Assembly (NCBI GenBank): GCA_035771175.1 | Contig: CM069593.1 | Coordinates: 21,999,956-22,063,955, forward strand | Length of the DNA: 64,000 nucleotides | Direction: 5' to 3' | Origin: Paratinospora sagittata | Lineage: Eukaryota > Streptophyta > Magnoliopsida > Ranunculales > Menispermaceae | Shown here: positions 60,670 through 64,000 of the stretch, piece after piece | Layout of the letters: the number at the start of each line of letters is the position of its first letter | How positions within the stretch are numbered: the first letter of the stretch is position 1 | Position numbers and translations under genes: made by a program | The notes under the pieces: model-generated | What the model was told of the DNA's origin: nothing | The model's database searches: none | The model's input: only the letters and a program-made list of their open reading frames with translations

Positions 60670-61241
60670 CTACCCATTAATGGTTTTCCCCTGCAAAATG
60701 CAAAATAACACAAAAGAATGAAGAAAGCATGTAAAAAAATGAAACTTTATGATCATACAAAACAAACTGATCATCATCAATTCATCATCATAATAATAAT
60801 ATATAATAGAACTCTTTATATTTTACTTACTTTATCTCCAAAATTATGAGCTCTTGGACCCCTAAATTTATGCTGATGAGCCATCACAGTTTCACGGTGA
60901 ATCCAATGGCCACCACCACCACCACCACCACCAGCTGCTTGATCCGGTGGAGGAACAAAGGAGTGAGTCTCAGGGCCTCTGTAATCAATCTCATACACAT
61001 CGTTGTTCAAATCACCAACTGCATGCGAATGGAATTCCCCTAACCCAAAAAAAAAAAAAAGAAAAAAAAAAAGAAAGAAAGAGAGAGAGACAAGATAAAC
61101 ATGTTAATTAATTGCCTAATTTAAAGACAAAATGCATGGAAAAAAAAAAAAAAAAAAACCTTGGGATAAAGTTGGGTGAGCAAGAAGAAGAAGAAGAAGA
61201 AGAAGGGCAACGAAGAGAATCATAGCTGATTTGAGCTCCAT
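60670..61241 (-). CDS. Small secreted protein, possible peptide precursor, 3 exons
   Basis: Exons 61160-61241, 60831-61039 and 60670-60690 encode 103 residues in frame. Residues 1-27 form a clear signal peptide with a run of eight leucines (from a CTT repeat) and a likely cut after about TLS or Q27. The mature part has no cysteines. It contains YEIDYRGPETHSFVPPP, a run of eight glycines, HWIHRETVMAHQHKFRGPRAHNFGDK and a 6-codon last exon, GKTING. The acidic-Tyr context (EIDY) followed by a Gly/Pro/His-rich stretch resembles, in general build only, the tyrosine-sulfated plant peptide precursors. I cannot place it in a named family. The transcript is supported only by splice-site logic; exon 3 is just 21 nt. 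Confidence 0.75.
60910..60933. repeat. (ACC)n coding microsatellite (poly-Gly)
   Basis: A trinucleotide run on the plus strand encodes the eight-glycine stretch of the minus-strand small secreted protein. A second one, (AAG)n near 61183-61206, encodes its leucine run. Confidence 0.8.
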
Positions 61242-64000
61242 TTCATTCCTTATTAGTGCCTTGTAAATTGCCTAGTGGGAAGGTTAAGTTTTAAGAGCAA
61301 TTGGATCACGGAAGAAGCAGCTGATTTTGATCAGCTTTTGGCAATTGAAACCGTAGAGCAGAGTGGTTGCAAGGAAGGGGTGAAATGGATGTGTTGGGCA
61401 TTTATGGGGATTGTGGAGGGAGGCCTGGAGGGAGGGTTTGTGTGTTAAATTTGGGGTGGTGTGGACAGAGGCATGTGTATGTGGTATTATTGGGGTCCCC
61501 AAAAACCAAAGGACACACCCAATTAGCTTCTTTGCCTGGAGGGGCACACCTACCCTCCTCAAGCACTTATCAAAACAGCTGCTCTAATTGGGCACTTTGA
61601 AGGTCTCTCCAATAATAGTCCCAATTAGTCACTTTGGAGAAGAGGATTGTAGTCAAACTTGAAGATAAAGAGACAATTGGTTAGGTGAATGAATGTGTTT
61701 AAAGTATTAGATATCTTAGTATCCAATCTCAACTCAACTCGACCGAAACTTTATTTCAAATAATAAGTAACTCATGTCATAATTTGTTTTCTTCTTTCGC
61801 CGATAATAAGTAAGTCACGTGGTCAAGCATTTACTTTCCCTTCCCCTCTTAAAGTGAGGAGTTATAATCTTATTAGGGTTTTCTTGTGGTCACGTAGGGT
61901 AGTGTAAGCATTTGTTTCTCGTGGTAATAGTTAAGACTACCCTTGTCCTTAATCTATTGATCTTGAAAGACTTATGTGAATGCGATTCAATATAACAAAT
62001 ACTTTAGTTTCACACCAAAAAAGATGTGACAAAAGGTTTTACATTCTCTATTTGCTGATTCAAAATTAGTATGATGTTTGTTAAATATATATATATACAC
62101 ACACGTGTGTGTATTTTTAAGAAGAAATAATGTTAGTAATTAGTTGTATAACTAGCACCATCATCATACTATATTTTTGGAGAGGTATCAGACTCGTTCC
62201 TAACCCATTAATCTTTCTCACCTTTTAGAGTAAGGTAATAACAAAAATTAAACCTGAAACCTTTAGATTTCAAAGCCATATTTTTATCAATTACACCTAT
62301 ATATATATATTATCTTTCTTATGTTTAAGAATCCGTGCGGGGTTAGTGATGCTAGAGAGTACTCAGGCACACACGATCTAATTGCTAAGAAGGTTCTACA
62401 GCATCCAAGCTGCCATGAAAATGTATTAGAGAAACATAATAATAATAAAGGACTATCTAATATTAATTCTTTGTTCAAAATCAAGGAGAAAACATGATCT
62501 TATAGACTATATTGGTGAATAAAGTGAATCGGAGTTGGATGGGCAAGATTATCTAATTAATCACAGATTTTGGGTTGGAAAACAAATGATCTGATTGAAT
62601 TGATGAGTGGAATTTCAGGAACATGTGCATGTGAAATGGTCACAATCATGCAACAAAAAAAAAAAAAAAAGAGACAATAGAGATCAGAAAATAAGAAGAA
62701 GGGCAGGAACAACTTGTCTTGGACAAACAAGTCCGTGAAGACGAACTCAGACAAAAACAGTTCAAAACCCTCTCACCAAATCCCTTTTAATTAAAGAGCT
62801 ACATGCAACACTTTCATTGGAAAGCTCTCCTCAACATGAATGAGGTTGATGTCGATTATACTCTTTATAATTAGATCTTAAATTTTTAAAGTTATCTTTG
62901 TATGATTACTGTATTAACAAAAATATTGTAATTTTTTTTTCTCTTTTTACAAACCCTAAAGTGAATCATTCCTTAGAGCACGTGATTGTTTATGGTCACG
63001 GATGATTTTTTGAGTTCCTCTTTATTGAGATGATGACGACAGTTGATCTGACATGGGTTGTGCTCGTAATGAAGTTAGATTTCGATCTAAGGTAAAAGTT
63101 TGTTGAATATGTGTCGACCGAAATCCGACCCAACCCAATCCGTGAATAATCCTACGCGCATTTTAACTAATTAACTAAAAAGATAGCTATCCAATTCTTT
63201 TTTTGTTTTGTAAAGCGATTCATCTTATAGGATTATGCATAAGATTTTATTGGTATCAGTTTTATTTTTCTTTCTTTTTCTTTTTCTTATTTTATATGTA
63301 CGAGTATTGAAGATGCAGTAAAGATATTTTTAGAAATTAATGGTGATCAATAGCTCTATCACATCATTAACATTAATATGTATATGTAACACAAGCATCA
63401 ACTTTTAGAGGATTTGTAGCCTCTAATAGTAGCATCAAGAGGTTGGAAAAAATTCATTATCAAGCACAGATTTTCCATAATATACCATTAATGCTAAAAT
63501 ATATGCACAAAACTCAAAAAATATTTGGATTTTAGAAAATTATTTATATTCCAAACTAGTCTAGATTAAAACCCTATCTGAAAATACATACATATATATA
63601 TATAGAATAATGCATGTACAATGTATTTATATATTCTTTTTTTTTTTTTGAAAACGTATTTATATATTCTTATTTGTAAAATCATAATATATACCTATAC
63701 CTGACTTGGTTTTACAAGATTTCCTAGATCATTGAAATATACTTTTAATTTTCATATAAATCTACTTTAATTTGAGATGTGTAAAACATACACACATCTA
63801 ATGAACATGAATATATAATTGTAATTTTTGTAGTTTCATATAAATATAGTGTTATTACCAGCCAACCACTCTAATAATTTTGTGAATATAGAGAGACCTT
63901 TAACTTTTATATATATATATATATATATAAATCATCAAAACCCCTATAGCAATACTAAAATTAACCTGCAGTTTTTATTAAATAAATAAATAAAAGAATG
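61242..64000. other. Intergenic region to the right edge, no gene recognised
   Basis: The first few hundred bases are the promoter of the small secreted protein gene. Beyond, frames are short and lack splice context. TA microsatellites lie near 62090, 62300 and 63907-63928, and a poly-A run near 62656. A short direct repeat (GTATTTATATATTCTT at about 63622 and 63656) surrounds a T-run. No gene or element is supported. Confidence 0.5.

Noticed and set aside
61284..61600. ORFs on both strands upstream of the small secreted protein gene
   Set aside because: They overlap on opposite strands in promoter sequence and have no recognisable domain.
1..64000. tRNA, rRNA or snoRNA genes
   Set aside because: None recognised by eye; a tRNAscan-SE and Infernal run would be needed to exclude them.

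Overview
This is nuclear DNA from a eudicot plant. It is AT-rich, its genes have many introns with GT-AG splice sites, and it carries plant-only families (auxin response factor, L-type lectin receptor kinase, S1FA) and plant retrotransposon debris. I cannot name the species. By conceptual splicing I built nine complete gene models, each in frame to its stop codon. A tenth gene, or part of one, may run off the left edge.

Layout: 1-412 (-) unidentified open frame cut by the window edge. 5258-11012 (+) ARF4, 12 exons, with two TAS3 tasiR-ARF target sites and an upstream region with uORFs and AuxRE hexamers. 12098-14266 (+) intronless lectin receptor kinase of clade VIII. 17032-24358 (-) mitochondrial isovaleryl-CoA dehydrogenase, 15 exons. 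24632-27853 a 3.2 kb foldback element, one giant imperfect inverted repeat built of smaller palindromes. 31418-35604 (+) TMEM209/cytochrome B561-N family membrane protein, 7 exons, with a TRIM-like miniature retrotransposon in intron 3. 36673-38011 (-) conserved-looking protein of unknown function, 3 coding exons. 40.6-43.8 kb transposon graveyard: RNase H-like relics, one split by a 532-bp solo LTR with a perfect 5-bp target duplication. 44338-47609 (+) S1FA-like small protein. 48737-55550 (-) TFIIF beta (RAP30), 6 exons. Its intron 2 holds another RNase H relic, and its intron 1 holds a decayed, inverted copy of the last exon of the neighbouring PLAC8 gene. 56007-58848 (-) PLAC8 / cell number regulator 8-like, with a GC-AG intron. 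60670-61241 (-) a 103-residue secreted-peptide-like protein. The rest, including 61.2-64 kb, is AT-rich intergenic DNA with microsatellites and MITE-like relics.

The genes are ordinary single-copy nuclear genes and do not form a pathway. They cover auxin signalling (ARF4), surface perception (LecRK), leucine and branched-chain catabolism (IVD), basal transcription (TFIIF beta), membrane proteins (TMEM209-like, CNR8-like) and possibly peptide signalling. The parts most worth a second look are the foldback element, the intron-embedded PLAC8 exon relic, the nested solo LTR, the in-frame duplication in the RAP30 winged helix, and the small secreted protein.
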